NCBI GenBank assembly: GCA_910575035.1
Contig: CAJTDL010000005.1
Location: 1-64,000, forward strand
From: Lachnospiraceae bacterium
GTDB taxonomy: Bacteria > Bacillota > Clostridia > Lachnospirales > Lachnospiraceae
Reading direction: 5' to 3'
Length of the DNA: 64,000 bases
The notes under the pieces were generated by a model that ran no database searches, had not been told where the DNA came from, and worked only from the letters and a program-made list of their open reading frames with translations. This document shows positions 16,012 through 27,171 of this stretch, piece by piece. A program made the position numbers and the translations under genes. How positions within the stretch are numbered: the first letter of the stretch is position 1; every line of letters starts with the position of its first letter.

Positions 16012-16594
16012 TGCGGGTAATGTAAGTAATCTCTTGTGGTTTGTAGAAATGAGAGAAACAGCAAAATTACTCCAGAATTATGATGTGAAGGAAGTTCAGC
16101 GAATGGTTCTGGATGATAATATATATCAGCAGAATACAGAAAAAAGAGCAAAGAGCCAGTTTGGCTGTATTAAGAAACGGTTAGATGCTATTCCCAAAGG
16201 GCTTGTTAAGGAAATGATTAACGCAGATATCAATACTGCCAAGATGATTGTGCTAATTGGAGCGATGGCTACGGATATTTTGTTCTTTGAACTGATGTAT
16301 GAAGTATATAGAATCAAATTAAATATGGATGAAGATGCGTTAAAAGATGCTGATCTAAATATGTTCTTTAACAGAAAAATAGAACAAAGCAATGTTGTTG
16401 CGGGTTGGTCCGACACAGCAATCAAGAAGTTGAAACAGACATATTGTAAATATATGCAGGATGCAGGCCTGCTTCAGGAACCAGTGAAGAATGAGAGAAA
16501 AATAAACAGACCTTATGTGGATATTACATTGAGAAATATTTTGCTTGCAAACAATATGGAAAAGTATTTATATGTATTGACAGGGGAATGCTAA
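16001..16594 (+). CDS. brxA: BREX protein BrxA (DUF1819)
   Basis: The 197-residue protein matches the BrxA family in length, position and features such as MRETAKLLQNYDVKEVQRMV and TAIKKLKQTYCKYMQDAGLL. BrxA is a small helical DNA-binding protein whose precise job in BREX is unsettled. I chose ATG 16001 because AAAGGA at 15985-15990 is correctly spaced for it; an ATG at 15992 is too close. The stop overlaps brxB (TAATG). Confidence 0.85.
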   Translation: MEYSAGNVSNLLWFVEMRETAKLLQNYDVKEVQRMVLDDNIYQQNTEKRAKSQFGCIKKRLDAIPKGLVKEMINADINTAKMIVLIGAMATDILFFELMYEVYRIKLNMDEDALKDADLNMFFNRKIEQSNVVAGWSDTAIKKLKQTYCKYMQDAGLLQEPVKNERKINRPYVDITLRNILLANNMEKYLYVLTGEC

Positions 16595-17169
16595 TGGAAT
16601 TTCAGGATAAGTTAGATAAGATATGGAACAGAATATCAGATGAGGATTTTTTGGCGAATAGAGGCGTTGCAAATGAAGTGCGGTACTATGTTTTCGACTA
16701 TGAGCCATGCGATGAACTGATTATGAGACAGAAAATCGAAAGTTTAAAGAAACAGAATAATCCAGAAGCTGATGGATTTGAAATTGTCGAATATGATTTG
16801 TACAAGATGGTAATTGGTATATTAGGAGAAAGGGGCTATTTGGATAAATGTATCAAGTTTGAAGAAACAAAGGGAAGAGAATATCTCTTTAATGCTGTTT
16901 CAAAACTGCTTCGTCTTACGAATAATGACAATCTGATTGTGAACAGGATTGCAGCGGAAACACCGGAACACGCAGTAGTGTTTTTGACCGGAGTTGGAAA
17001 GGTATTCCCATTCATAAGATCACACAATGTGTTGAACAATTTACATCAGATACTCGATCGGGTTCCGATAGTCATGTTTTATCCGGGAAATTGGAATGGA
17101 CAGACTTTGTCACTATTTGGAACAATTAACGATGGAAATTACTATAGAGCATTTCCGCTGATTGTATAG
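16594..17169 (+). CDS. brxB: BREX protein BrxB (DUF1788)
   Basis: The 191-residue protein has the BrxB hallmarks: EVRYYVFDYEPCDELIMRQK near the start, then GVGKVFPFIRSHNVLNNLHQ and VPIVMFYPGNWNGQTLSLFG. It is required for BREX methylation and defence in studied systems, though its biochemical role is not known. ATG 16594 overlaps the brxA stop; an ATG two codons earlier is also possible. The next gene starts 15 bp after its stop with GGAGGATG between. Confidence 0.88.
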   Translation: MEFQDKLDKIWNRISDEDFLANRGVANEVRYYVFDYEPCDELIMRQKIESLKKQNNPEADGFEIVEYDLYKMVIGILGERGYLDKCIKFEETKGREYLFNAVSKLLRLTNNDNLIVNRIAAETPEHAVVFLTGVGKVFPFIRSHNVLNNLHQILDRVPIVMFYPGNWNGQTLSLFGTINDGNYYRAFPLIV

Positions 17170-17184
17170 GAGGATGAAAAGGGT

Positions 17185-20100
17185 ATGAACATTAGAGATA
17201 TGTTTTTTAAGGAAATCGATAGAGACATTAAGGGTGTAATTAAGGTTGGGCAGTCTGACGATGAAAATATTTTTCAGGAATTGGATGAGTACGTAGTTAC
17301 CTCTGAATTAGAGAAATACATGGATCATTTCTTTGCAGCATATAAGAGAGGCGTAGAAAGCCGTACTGATAAAATGGGGGTATGGATTTCCGGTTTCTTT
17401 GGAAGCGGTAAATCTCATTTTTTGAAGATTTTATCTTACATATTGTCAAATAAGGTTGTAATGGATGATAAGGGACAGCCTCACGCTGCATCAAGTTTCT
17501 TTTTAGAAGGTGTGAAGGTAGAGAAGGAATCTTTGAAAAAGAAGATTTCCGAGGTTTCTGGTTGGAGCGATGATGTTGATGTTATTCTTTTTAATATTGA
17601 CTCTAAGAGTGCAACCGATTCCAAGATGAACAAGGAGGCTGTCAAAGATGTATTTATGAAAGTGTTCAATGATTATCTTGGTTATTGTGGTTCGATTCCT
17701 TTCTTGGCTGATTTTGAAAGAAAAGTAGATAATGACGGGAGATATGAGGAGTTTAAAACGAAGTTTGAGGAAATCAATGGCTCATCATGGGTAGAATCAA
17801 GAGAAGATTTTTACTTTATTCAGGATGAGATTATGGAAACGGTAGTATCGCTTGGAATTATGAGTGAGAACGAGGCAAGAAACTGGGCAGAAAACGCCCA
17901 GAGCTCGTATAGCCTTTCCATTGATAAATTTGCAGAGTATATCAGAAAGTATTGCGAGAGTAAGGGGAAAGACCATCATGTATTATTCCTTGTAGATGAA
18001 ATCGGTCAGTATATTGCAGATGATAGTAAGTTAATGCTGAATTTACAGACAGTTACAGAAGATTTGGGAACCGCCTGCAAGGGGAATGCATGGATTATTG
18101 TAACCAGCCAGCAAGACATTGATTCTATTACAAAGACTATGGGAGAAGATTTCTCCAAGATTCAAGGCCGTTTCGATACAAGAATCTCACTCTCATCTGC
18201 AAATGTAGATGAAGTGATTCGTAAGCGTATTCTGTATAAAAAGGATACTGCAACTGTTATTCTGAAGGATTTATATGGTAGTCATGAGTTTGATATCAAG
18301 GGAAACATTACTTTTAGTGAGGGCACTCCTGAAATGCCTTTATATGCTGATGCAGACGAATTTGCAGAGGTGTACCCATTCATTCCATATCAGTTTAAGC
18401 TGCTTGGTAATGTATTAACATCTGTCAGGCAGTATAGTTCAAGCGGTAAACACTTGGCAGATGGTGAACGTTCTATGCTTGCCTTATTCAAGGAAGCAGC
18501 ACAGAAGTATGAAAACGAAAGAGAAGGAGTGTTAGTTCCGTTTCATGCATTTTATAGTGCGCTGGATGACTTTATTGACCATACTCATAGAATTGTTATT
18601 ACGCAGGCAGTAAGGAATAGCAGGCTTAATAGTTTTGATGTTGAATTGCTCAAGGTGTTATTCATGATTAAGCATGTAAATAACTTCAGTAAGAATCTTG
18701 AGAATATCACAACGCTTATGATTTCTAATATTCACGAAGATCGTCTCGATTTAAGCAAAAAGGTAGAGGTTTCCCTTCGTGTACTTTGTGATGAGCTGCT
18801 GGTTCAGAAGAACGGTAATGAATATATTTTCCTGACCAATGAAGAGCAGGAAGCAGAGGATGCTATCAGAAAGATTAATATTGACCCTACAGAAACTGTA
18901 AATTATGTTGCGCAGGTTGCCTTTGAAGAAATCATTGCGATGGTAAATAATAAATACAGGTATAACAACAGATATCAGTTCTCTTTCAATCAGAAGATAG
19001 ATAACAGGCAGTATAAGAGCAATCAGCTAAGTAACATTACATTACATCTGCTCACAGCTTATAGCGGAGAGGTAGATGACCTCGCGCTTAGCCTAAAAGC
19101 TGCTACTGAAAAGAGTGTTATTGTCAGATTGTCTGATGATTATGCATATCTTTCTGAAACGGAAGAAATGAAGAAAATCGAAAGTTTCTTACAGAGACCG
19201 GACTTGACCAGTTTGAACGATTACGAAATCATTTCTGCAACAAAGCGAAAAGAAAGAAACGACAAGGCAAAACGTATTAAAGACTATATCCGCATGGCTT
19301 TAGAGACAGCAGATATTTATGTTGGCGATGGAAAAATTGCTACAAAATCCAAGGACGTGACAGCACGCATCAATGAAGCATTTGCTAAATTGATTGCCAG
19401 TGAATATAGCAAGTTGAAAGATATGACATCCGAGCCTGCACAGTCCGATATTCTTGATGTGTTAAAGAAAAATAAAACACAGATGACATTAGATTTAGGG
19501 GATATGGCAGAGCCTAATGCTGATGCATTAAAGGAAATGATTGCGGCGATTCAGTATGCAGGAAGAACCGGCGCTAAGTTCTCTATTAAGCAGGCATTTG
19601 ATAAATTTATGGCAGCTCCATACGGCTATGTGGAAGAGGATATTGAGTTCTTGATTGCAACTCTGTATAAAAAAGGCCAGATTTCCTTAAAAATGAACAG
19701 CGTTATTTACAGTCCGGCAAGTACATCAGCGGAGGATGCTTACAAATTCATCACAAAAAGAGAATACAGAGAAAAGATTCTCCTTGAAATGAAGGAAACA
19801 CCAAAGACACAGTGGGTGAAAGCTGTTAAGGATGTTATTAGAGATTTTTTCTGCCGAAGCGTAGTTTCTGATGATGCAGATGCTTTAATGCGTGATTTTA
19901 GAAATTATGGCAGCAGTAAAAAAGCTACGATTGAGGATATCCTGAGAAGTGACTATGGCAGAGATTCTAAATTGCCGGGCAAGGCTGTATTGGAAAAGGC
20001 TGTCAGATTGATTGATGACACATGCAATATCAGCGATCCGATGACCTTCTACAGAAGGGTAGACGAGCTGTTTGATGATTTTGATGAGACATCGGTTGAA

Positions 20101-20799
20101 CTTGGCGATTTGAACACATTCCTTGGAGGAGTACAGAAGGAGAAGTTTATTAAGGCTTGCAGGACTTTAGCATTCTATGAGGCAAGTAAGAACTATATCT
20201 CGGATGCGGAGATTATAGAGAATGCAAATCAGGTTAAGAAAATTATTTCTTTACAGAAACCTTATAGTTTTATACCTAAATTGGAGAAGTTTGAGAAGCA
20301 GTTAGGCGAGTCGATTGTTATACTTTTAGAGGAAAATGCGAAAAGAATTGAGCCGGACATTTATGCTGACAGAAAATTAGTGATGGATTCCATCGAGAAT
20401 GACAGACCATATGCTGCTGCATTCAAGAAGAAATTTGGGGATAAGTTTGATGAACTTATCGAAAAACTGCATACCTGTAAGGATATTGCCTCATTGAATG
20501 GTATTCCATCTGAGAGTAATGCTTTATTGCAGAACTCTTTGGATGAACTGAAAAAGGCGGAACATGCATATCAGCTTAGTATTATGCCGAAAGAACCGGC
20601 AGACGGCGGAGAACAACCGGCAGCGTCGGCTATGCCTTCAGTAAAGGTAATAAATACTGTACCGGTTACAATGCGTACACTTACCGGTAACAGAACCTAT
20701 ACGTTCAGAACAGAAACAGAGATTGATGTATTTGTAGAGGAAATCCGCAAGAACCTGAAATCGAAACTGGGGGAGGATACAGTAATCAAACTTAGTTAA
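17185..20799 (+). CDS. brxC: BREX ATPase BrxC
   Basis: The 1204-residue protein has the Walker A motif GFFGSGKSH at residues 70-78 and a Walker B-like VLFLVDEIGQYI near 265-276, followed by an ATPase sensor region (WIIVTSQQDID). Length and layout match BrxC/PglY, the large P-loop ATPase of type 1 BREX, thought to act in a complex with the other Brx proteins on DNA. No frameshift or internal stop is present, in contrast to the damaged genes on either side. Spacing to pglX is 35 bp with a GGAAAGGAG site. Confidence 0.92.
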   Translation: MNIRDMFFKEIDRDIKGVIKVGQSDDENIFQELDEYVVTSELEKYMDHFFAAYKRGVESRTDKMGVWISGFFGSGKSHFLKILSYILSNKVVMDDKGQPHAASSFFLEGVKVEKESLKKKISEVSGWSDDVDVILFNIDSKSATDSKMNKEAVKDVFMKVFNDYLGYCGSIPFLADFERKVDNDGRYEEFKTKFEEINGSSWVESREDFYFIQDEIMETVVSLGIMSENEARNWAENAQSSYSLSIDKFAEYIRKYCESKGKDHHVLFLVDEIGQYIADDSKLMLNLQTVTEDLGTACKGNAWIIVTSQQDIDSITKTMGEDFSKIQGRFDTRISLSSANVDEVIRKRILYKKDTATVILKDLYGSHEFDIKGNITFSEGTPEMPLYADADEFAEVYPFIPYQFKLLGNVLTSVRQYSSSGKHLADGERSMLALFKEAAQKYENEREGVLVPFHAFYSALDDFIDHTHRIVITQAVRNSRLNSFDVELLKVLFMIKHVNNFSKNLENITTLMISNIHEDRLDLSKKVEVSLRVLCDELLVQKNGNEYIFLTNEEQEAEDAIRKINIDPTETVNYVAQVAFEEIIAMVNNKYRYNNRYQFSFNQKIDNRQYKSNQLSNITLHLLTAYSGEVDDLALSLKAATEKSVIVRLSDDYAYLSETEEMKKIESFLQRPDLTSLNDYEIISATKRKERNDKAKRIKDYIRMALETADIYVGDGKIATKSKDVTARINEAFAKLIASEYSKLKDMTSEPAQSDILDVLKKNKTQMTLDLGDMAEPNADALKEMIAAIQYAGRTGAKFSIKQAFDKFMAAPYGYVEEDIEFLIATLYKKGQISLKMNSVIYSPASTSAEDAYKFITKREYREKILLEMKETPKTQWVKAVKDVIRDFFCRSVVSDDADALMRDFRNYGSSKKATIEDILRSDYGRDSKLPGKAVLEKAVRLIDDTCNISDPMTFYRRVDELFDDFDETSVELGDLNTFLGGVQKEKFIKACRTLAFYEASKNYISDAEIIENANQVKKIISLQKPYSFIPKLEKFEKQLGESIVILLEENAKRIEPDIYADRKLVMDSIENDRPYAAAFKKKFGDKFDELIEKLHTCKDIASLNGIPSESNALLQNSLDELKKAEHAYQLSIMPKEPADGGEQPAASAMPSVKVINTVPVTMRTLTGNRTYTFRTETEIDVFVEEIRKNLKSKLGEDTVIKLS

Positions 20800-20834
20800 A
20801 CCTTACGGGCGGATGGAAAGGAGCATGGTTATCA

Positions 20835-23800
20835 ATGGATAAGAGCGCAATCAGAAATTTTGCGATAGAGGCAAGAAAAATGCTTATGAAATCAGCCGAG
20901 ACAGAGGCTGGTTTCTATGGCGTTACAAAAAACGGATGCAAGAGTCCGATACAAAAGGGTAATGATTTTGAGGTATATGAGACGATTGCAGGAACAGAGA
21001 ACCGTATCTATGGCGCTGACATAAAGAGAAGAGCAAATCTGGTAAAGGCAGTTGAAACGCTGGGATTTGAGCAGGTAATGGAAGAAACTGCATATACGTG
21101 GTTCAACCGCATCATTGCGATTAGATTTATGGAAGTAAATGATTATCTTCCTGCCCGTGTGAGAGTGTTATCTTCCGAAACCGGAAGCAATACACCGGAT
21201 CTCGTTACACAGTCTTTAGATGTGAATTTAAACATGACGCCGGAAGAATTGGAGAAGGTGCAGGAAGCCAAAGACGAAAACAGATATGACGATGCATTCC
21301 GGATGCTTTTTATTAAGCAATGTAATGAGTTGAATGCTATCCTGCCCGGCCTCTTTGAAAAAACAGATGACTATATGGAACTGCTGTTAAAACTGTCATA
21401 TACAAGTGATGGTGTGGTTCGCATGCTCGTAGATTCTATTGATGAAAATAATTTTAATGTCGAAACAGAGGGGCAGGTTGAGATCATTGGGTGGATGTAT
21501 CAGTATTATAATACGGAATTGAAGGCAGAAGTTTTTGGCAGACCTAGTGGAACGAAGATTAGGAAGGAAGATATTCCTGCGGCTACACAGTTATTTACTC
21601 CGGATTGGATTGTCCGTTATATGGTGGAAAATTCTGTAGGCAGGGTATGGATTGAACATTTAAGAGCTGTGAATCCTTCTATAGATGAAAAGGAAAAGGC
21701 AGAAGAATTTGGTTGGAAATATTACTTGCCGGAAGCGCAACAGGAGGATTCGGTTGCTGAAATGTTAGTTGAGATTCGGAAAGATTATGCCAGGTTAGAG
21801 CCAAAGGATATTACATGTATAGACCCTTGTATGGGAAGCGGGCACATATTGGTGTATATGTTTGATGTTTTGATGGATATTTATCAAAGCGAAGGTTTTA
21901 GTGAAAGAGATGCTGTGTTTACCATTCTTGAAAATAATATCAGGGGGCTTGATATTGATAAAAGAGCCTATCAATTATCCTATTTTGCGCTGATGATGAA
22001 GGCAAGGGGATATAATAGGACTTTCTTTAGAGGGAAACAAGATGAAGAAGGCAATCGGCGTTTTGTAGAGCCAATGGTGCTTGCTATTGAAGAAAGCAAT
22101 ACTATAAATCTTGAACAATTAAAGTATTTTGGAGCAAATTTAAATGAAATTGAAAAAAACAATGCTATCAATCAGATGCAAGGATTATTGGAGTCGTTAA
22201 AGGATGCGAAAGAATATGGTTCTATTCTTGCGGTAGATCATTATGATTGGGAATTACTCCTGGAATATGCAGATTCGGAAAATACAGATGGACAAATTAG
22301 TTTTGACACATTAGGGATAGAATTGACGCAGAGTCAAATGAAGAAACTGATCTGCCAAGGCAGGATTATGTCAAATAAATACTGTGTGGTATCCACAAAT
22401 CCCCCGTATATGGGGATTTCAAATGGTAATGCAAAATTAAATGCGTTCGTAAAAAAGAATTATCCTGACAGCAAAGCAGACTTGTTTGCTGTATTTATCG
22501 AACGTTGTGGACAGATGATGAAAAAAAACGGATATCAGGCTATGATTACACAGCATGCGTGGATGTTTCTGTCCAGCTTTGAAAAACTGCGTACAAAATT
22601 GCAAATGACAGATATTGTAAATATGGCGCATTTGGGGGCAAGGGCGTTTGAAGAAATCGGCGGGGAAGTGGTACAGACCACCAGCTTTGTGATGCGGAAA
22701 AGCCATATTGCGGAATATAGGGGGATATATTGCAGGCTGATTGAGCCGACTACACAGAAGGGAAAAGAGGGTATGTTCTTTTTGGGAGAGAACCGCTATA
22801 TCGCTCAGCAGGACAACTTCTCCCAAATTCCTGGCTCGCCGGTTGTATATTGGTTAAGTAAAAAGTTTGCTTCGATTTTTTCTGAAAACAAATCAATTAG
22901 AAATCTTGGAAGAGTAACGCTTGGTATGCGAACAGGAAATAATGAAAGGTTTCTCAGGCTGTGGCATGAAATACCCGCTACTAAATTTTTCTACGAGGCG
23001 ACTTCAAAAGCAGATGCGAAAAGGTCGAGAGCAAAATGGTTCCCTTATAATAAAGGTGGAGAGTATAGGAAATGGTATGGCAATACAGAATCGGTTGTGA
23101 ACTGGGAAAATGATGGGTTTGAAATAAAAGAGCTTACACGAAGAACATATCCGCAGTTAGGAGATAATCTTGGGTGGAAAATTACCAGTGAAGATAAATA
23201 TTTTACAAGGGGCATTGCTTGGTCAAGAATTAGCAGTACAAACTTTGGTGTTAGACTATGTAAAAATAATCTTATATTTGATACAAACGCTCCGATGTTT
23301 TTTCCGGATAATGAAGAATGGCTTGAATATATCGCCGGTTTCATGTGTAGTAGAATTGCGCAAGTAATTTTATCCACATTAAATCCGACGTTAACTTTTC
23401 AAGTTGTTGACGTTGGAAATTTACCAGTTCGGCTTGATGAAGCACCAAAAGAGTCTGTTGAATCAATAGTACAAAGTTCATTTATGAACGAAAAAACTGA
23501 CTGGGACTCCTTCGAGACATCTTGGGACTTCACCCGCCATCCGCTGGTACGAGGCGCGGCAACGGTGGCTGAGGCGTATGCGGCGTGGGAGACGGAGTGT
23601 GATGCCCGATTTAATCAACTAAAATCAAACGAAGAAGAACTCAACCGCATATTTATTGATCTATATGGATTACAAGATGAACTGACACCAGAAGTAGAAG
23701 ATAAGGATATTACAGTCCGAAAGGCGGATTTGAGCAGGGATATCCGCAGTTTTATTTCCTATGCGGTAGGCTGTATGTTCGGGCGGTATTCTCTCAATCA

Positions 23801-24599
23801 AGACGGTTTGATGTTTGCAGGCGGAAATATGAAAGATATCTTTGCATATTATGGCGGAACATTCGCTGATACTGCGAATATTCGCTTGGATGGGAAATAT
23901 GCATTTGGAGAATTAGGTACGCCATTTTATTATTTGCCAGTAGAGGGAAAAGAGCCGCCTGTGTGCTGGAAAGTAGATGCAGATAACGTCATTCCAATTA
24001 CAGACGAAGAATATTTTGCGGATGATATTGTAACCAGATTTGCAGAATTTGTGAAAGCTGTCTATGGAGAGGAAACTTTAGAGGAAAATTTGGAGTTTAT
24101 AGCAGGTGTGCTGGGAAATAAAAGTTTTTCTTCACGAGAAGCAATCCGAAATTATTTTTTGAAGGATTTCTTTAAAGACCACTGCAAGATATATCAGAAA
24201 CGCCCAATCTATTGGTTGTTTGATTCTGGTAAACAGAACGGTTTTAAATGTTTGATTTATATGCAGCGCTATAACAAGGACACACTGAATCTCATACGTT
24301 CAGAGTACCTGCATAAGAAACAGAATGCAGTGGAAAACGCATTAAAGAATGCGGAATATATTATTCAGTCCTCTGCAAGCGCTGTTGAAAGAGCAAAGGC
24401 AACGAAAGACAGGGACAGATATGTAAAGCAGCTGAATGAAATGCGTATCTATTATCAGGCATTATCCCATCTTGCATTACAGAAGATTGAGATTGATTTG
24501 GATGATGGCGTGAAACACAATTATCAGTTATTCCAAAATATTGAAGTGATTGTTGATGGAGGTAAGAAACAAAAGGTCAATTTATTGGCAAAGATTTAG
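20835..24599 (+). CDS. pglX: BREX adenine-specific DNA methyltransferase PglX
   Basis: PglX methylates the N6 position of adenine in a short non-palindromic site on host DNA, marking self. The 1254-residue protein has the SAM-binding motif DPCMGSGHILVYMF (about residue 330) and the catalytic NPPYMG (about 523), and a C-terminal target-recognition region with repeated aromatic-rich segments (FSRISSTNFG-type, EGKEPPVCWKVD). The frame is intact over 3.7 kb. The recognition site cannot be read from sequence. It lies 13 bp before pglZ. Confidence 0.93.
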   Translation: MDKSAIRNFAIEARKMLMKSAETEAGFYGVTKNGCKSPIQKGNDFEVYETIAGTENRIYGADIKRRANLVKAVETLGFEQVMEETAYTWFNRIIAIRFMEVNDYLPARVRVLSSETGSNTPDLVTQSLDVNLNMTPEELEKVQEAKDENRYDDAFRMLFIKQCNELNAILPGLFEKTDDYMELLLKLSYTSDGVVRMLVDSIDENNFNVETEGQVEIIGWMYQYYNTELKAEVFGRPSGTKIRKEDIPAATQLFTPDWIVRYMVENSVGRVWIEHLRAVNPSIDEKEKAEEFGWKYYLPEAQQEDSVAEMLVEIRKDYARLEPKDITCIDPCMGSGHILVYMFDVLMDIYQSEGFSERDAVFTILENNIRGLDIDKRAYQLSYFALMMKARGYNRTFFRGKQDEEGNRRFVEPMVLAIEESNTINLEQLKYFGANLNEIEKNNAINQMQGLLESLKDAKEYGSILAVDHYDWELLLEYADSENTDGQISFDTLGIELTQSQMKKLICQGRIMSNKYCVVSTNPPYMGISNGNAKLNAFVKKNYPDSKADLFAVFIERCGQMMKKNGYQAMITQHAWMFLSSFEKLRTKLQMTDIVNMAHLGARAFEEIGGEVVQTTSFVMRKSHIAEYRGIYCRLIEPTTQKGKEGMFFLGENRYIAQQDNFSQIPGSPVVYWLSKKFASIFSENKSIRNLGRVTLGMRTGNNERFLRLWHEIPATKFFYEATSKADAKRSRAKWFPYNKGGEYRKWYGNTESVVNWENDGFEIKELTRRTYPQLGDNLGWKITSEDKYFTRGIAWSRISSTNFGVRLCKNNLIFDTNAPMFFPDNEEWLEYIAGFMCSRIAQVILSTLNPTLTFQVVDVGNLPVRLDEAPKESVESIVQSSFMNEKTDWDSFETSWDFTRHPLVRGAATVAEAYAAWETECDARFNQLKSNEEELNRIFIDLYGLQDELTPEVEDKDITVRKADLSRDIRSFISYAVGCMFGRYSLNQDGLMFAGGNMKDIFAYYGGTFADTANIRLDGKYAFGELGTPFYYLPVEGKEPPVCWKVDADNVIPITDEEYFADDIVTRFAEFVKAVYGEETLEENLEFIAGVLGNKSFSSREAIRNYFLKDFFKDHCKIYQKRPIYWLFDSGKQNGFKCLIYMQRYNKDTLNLIRSEYLHKKQNAVENALKNAEYIIQSSASAVERAKATKDRDRYVKQLNEMRIYYQALSHLALQKIEIDLDDGVKHNYQLFQNIEVIVDGGKKQKVNLLAKI

Positions 24600-24612
24600 G
24601 AGATAATATTAT

Positions 24613-27171
24613 ATGGATTTACAAGAAATTCAAAATAAATTGAATACGCTTCTTGCAGGTATGGAGAGAAAGATTGTCTTTTGGTATGACGATGATGCTG
24701 CATATGCCGAAGATATTCCAAATTTAGAATTGGCAGAAGGCAATAAGATATGGCAGTTAAATGATCATAACTGGTTTGAAACGAAACTGCTGTTGGAAGA
24801 GCGTGATACAGAGTCGAATTATCTGGTCTATGCACCTTTTGCCAGACCGGAGGATAAAGAGAATAGCCTTGCGGACATGTTCTATTATTCAGAGCATTTC
24901 TATACGGATAAGCTGGTTCAGTTGATGGGTGATTTAAATATTCCGGCAGAGTGTCAGGATGAGATGAAGAAATACAAGAAGTTTTGGAATGCGGCGAATA
25001 CGGCTAAGTTTCAAAATCTGCAAATCACAGATTACACACCAGAGAAATTGGCTTTGGGTGTAATGTGCGTGCTGGCAGGGATTAAGACAGTCAGCTTTGA
25101 AGAGCTGATGAAAAAGGTTGTTCTTGTCGGAACGGATGACAATGCCATACTGAAAAAATTTGCTGCCAACAAGATTGATAAGGCGTTTTGGCAGTTCTGC
25201 GAAAAGCAGTATGGTTATAGAGATACGACTCCGACTGTTTTGAAGTTTATGGTTACAATGGTTGTCACATATACAGATACTTTGGCAGATGGCAATATTC
25301 CAAAGGAATGGAAAACTTTCCTGTCCGAAAAACAGAATGATGATGTCGTATTTGTCAAGAACCTCATGAACCATGATGCATCAAAGGCAGTATATGATGA
25401 TATTGCAGATGTAATTGCCCGCGAATTGAATGCCAGAAAACTTATGAAGAACATTCCGTTAGAAAATATTGTTGCCTGTGATTCGTTTGCACTGTTTGAT
25501 GAGAATATTATTGACTGGATTATTTCGAAGATTGAAGATAATATGCTGGATGAGAAGATTACAGGAATGACCATTCCTGAGATTTGTGAAGCCCGTACGA
25601 AATTATGTTATCACTATGCAGATAAGTATAGAATCAATTATTTGATGCTTTGCAATGCGTTTCATTTAATCAAAGAGGTTTCTTTACATTCGTACAGGCC
25701 ACAGTTAAAAGATGTGGTTAAGGACTATGTAGAGAGTACCTATATGATTGATACCTATTACCGCAAGTTCTACTATTTCATGGATAAGATTGGTATGGGT
25801 GAGAACATAGAGAAGATTAAGGAACTGGTTGAGAATATCTATACCAATAAATATCTGACAGATTTTGCCTGCAAGTGGAATCAGACTTTGACGGATGAAT
25901 TATACAATACCTATCCGGAGATGAGACAGGAAGACTTCTATGAAACATATGTAAAGCCATTTAGGAGAGAAGATGGCAGAGATGGCAAGGTTATTGTAAT
26001 TATTTCCGATGGTATGAGATATGAGTGTGCCAAAGAGCTGTTGGACAACCTCGATTTGGATGAAAAGTGTGATGCGAAGATTAGTCATATGTTAAGCGTA
26101 CTGCCATCTGAGACAACATTAGGTATGGCATCGTTATTGCCGCATAAGGAAATTGTGGTTGATGAAAATCTTGATGTCACAGTTGATGGAATGCATTGCG
26201 GTAACAGTATGGCTGAGAGACAGAAAATTTTGCAGACAGCGGTACACCGTTCGGCTTGTTATGATTTTGATAAGGTTATGAATGCAAAGAAAGATGAAAT
26301 CCGCCAGATGCTGCAGGATAAGGATGTGGTATATATCTATCAGAATCAGATTGACGGTAGAGGGGAAAGCAGCAGATCCGAAAATGAAGTGTTTCATGCG
26401 TGTCAGGAAGCGATTGAAGAAATCCAGGCATTGATTCGTAGAATTACCGGATATGTATCTGCTACGAGATATTTGATTACTGCGGATCACGGTTTTATTT
26501 ACAAGAGAGATAAATTACAGGAATCAGATAAAATCTCTATGGATAAGGCACAGATTTCTGTTGCTAATAAGAGATACCTGCTTTCTGTTGACCGTGTACA
26601 GAATGATGCAGTTATCAGCAGAGCATTAACATATTTAAGCAAACTGAACAATGTGTATGTTACTACACCGATTGGTGCGGATATTATGAAAACCAGAGGC
26701 GGCGGACAGAACTATGTACATGGTGGATCTTCGCTGCAGGAGATGATAGTGCCTGTAATTAAAGTTAAGACATTTACCAGAAAGCAGGATACCGGAATGG
26801 TAAATGTGGAATTATCCTCATTTACAAGTAAGATAACAAGTATTGAGGTTCGCTTAGATTTTATGCAGATGGAACCCGTATCAGATACCAGGAAGCCAAG
26901 ACGATTAGTGGCCTTCTTCGTGGATGCGAAGGGCAACAAGATTTCTTACGATGTACCACTCATAGCAAATGTGAGATACACAGATGCAAGAAAACGTGTG
27001 ATGAATGAGAAGTTCACACTCAAGAGTGGAAAATACAGCAGAAATAAAGATTATTTTCTTGTATTGGCAGATATGGATGATGAAAGAATTGAACATCATA
27101 GATACAAGTTTGAAATTGACATCGCAGGCTTCCATGAAAGAAACCAGAGATATGGAGAATTTTATTTTTGA
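24613..27171 (+). CDS. pglZ: BREX alkaline-phosphatase-superfamily protein PglZ
   Basis: The 852-residue protein has an N-terminal DUF-type region and a PglZ domain of the alkaline phosphatase superfamily: VIVIISDGMRYECAKELLDN (metal-binding Asp near 465), then LITADHGFIYKRDKL (Asp-His near 622). Its C-terminal part (SLQEMIVPVIKVKTF onward) is a beta-rich domain normal for the family. The enzyme role in BREX is essential but unsolved. It is followed not by brxL but by a short ORF overlapping its last 20 bp and then unrelated DNA. Confidence 0.92.
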   Translation: MDLQEIQNKLNTLLAGMERKIVFWYDDDAAYAEDIPNLELAEGNKIWQLNDHNWFETKLLLEERDTESNYLVYAPFARPEDKENSLADMFYYSEHFYTDKLVQLMGDLNIPAECQDEMKKYKKFWNAANTAKFQNLQITDYTPEKLALGVMCVLAGIKTVSFEELMKKVVLVGTDDNAILKKFAANKIDKAFWQFCEKQYGYRDTTPTVLKFMVTMVVTYTDTLADGNIPKEWKTFLSEKQNDDVVFVKNLMNHDASKAVYDDIADVIARELNARKLMKNIPLENIVACDSFALFDENIIDWIISKIEDNMLDEKITGMTIPEICEARTKLCYHYADKYRINYLMLCNAFHLIKEVSLHSYRPQLKDVVKDYVESTYMIDTYYRKFYYFMDKIGMGENIEKIKELVENIYTNKYLTDFACKWNQTLTDELYNTYPEMRQEDFYETYVKPFRREDGRDGKVIVIISDGMRYECAKELLDNLDLDEKCDAKISHMLSVLPSETTLGMASLLPHKEIVVDENLDVTVDGMHCGNSMAERQKILQTAVHRSACYDFDKVMNAKKDEIRQMLQDKDVVYIYQNQIDGRGESSRSENEVFHACQEAIEEIQALIRRITGYVSATRYLITADHGFIYKRDKLQESDKISMDKAQISVANKRYLLSVDRVQNDAVISRALTYLSKLNNVYVTTPIGADIMKTRGGGQNYVHGGSSLQEMIVPVIKVKTFTRKQDTGMVNVELSSFTSKITSIEVRLDFMQMEPVSDTRKPRRLVAFFVDAKGNKISYDVPLIANVRYTDARKRVMNEKFTLKSGKYSRNKDYFLVLADMDDERIEHHRYKFEIDIAGFHERNQRYGEFYF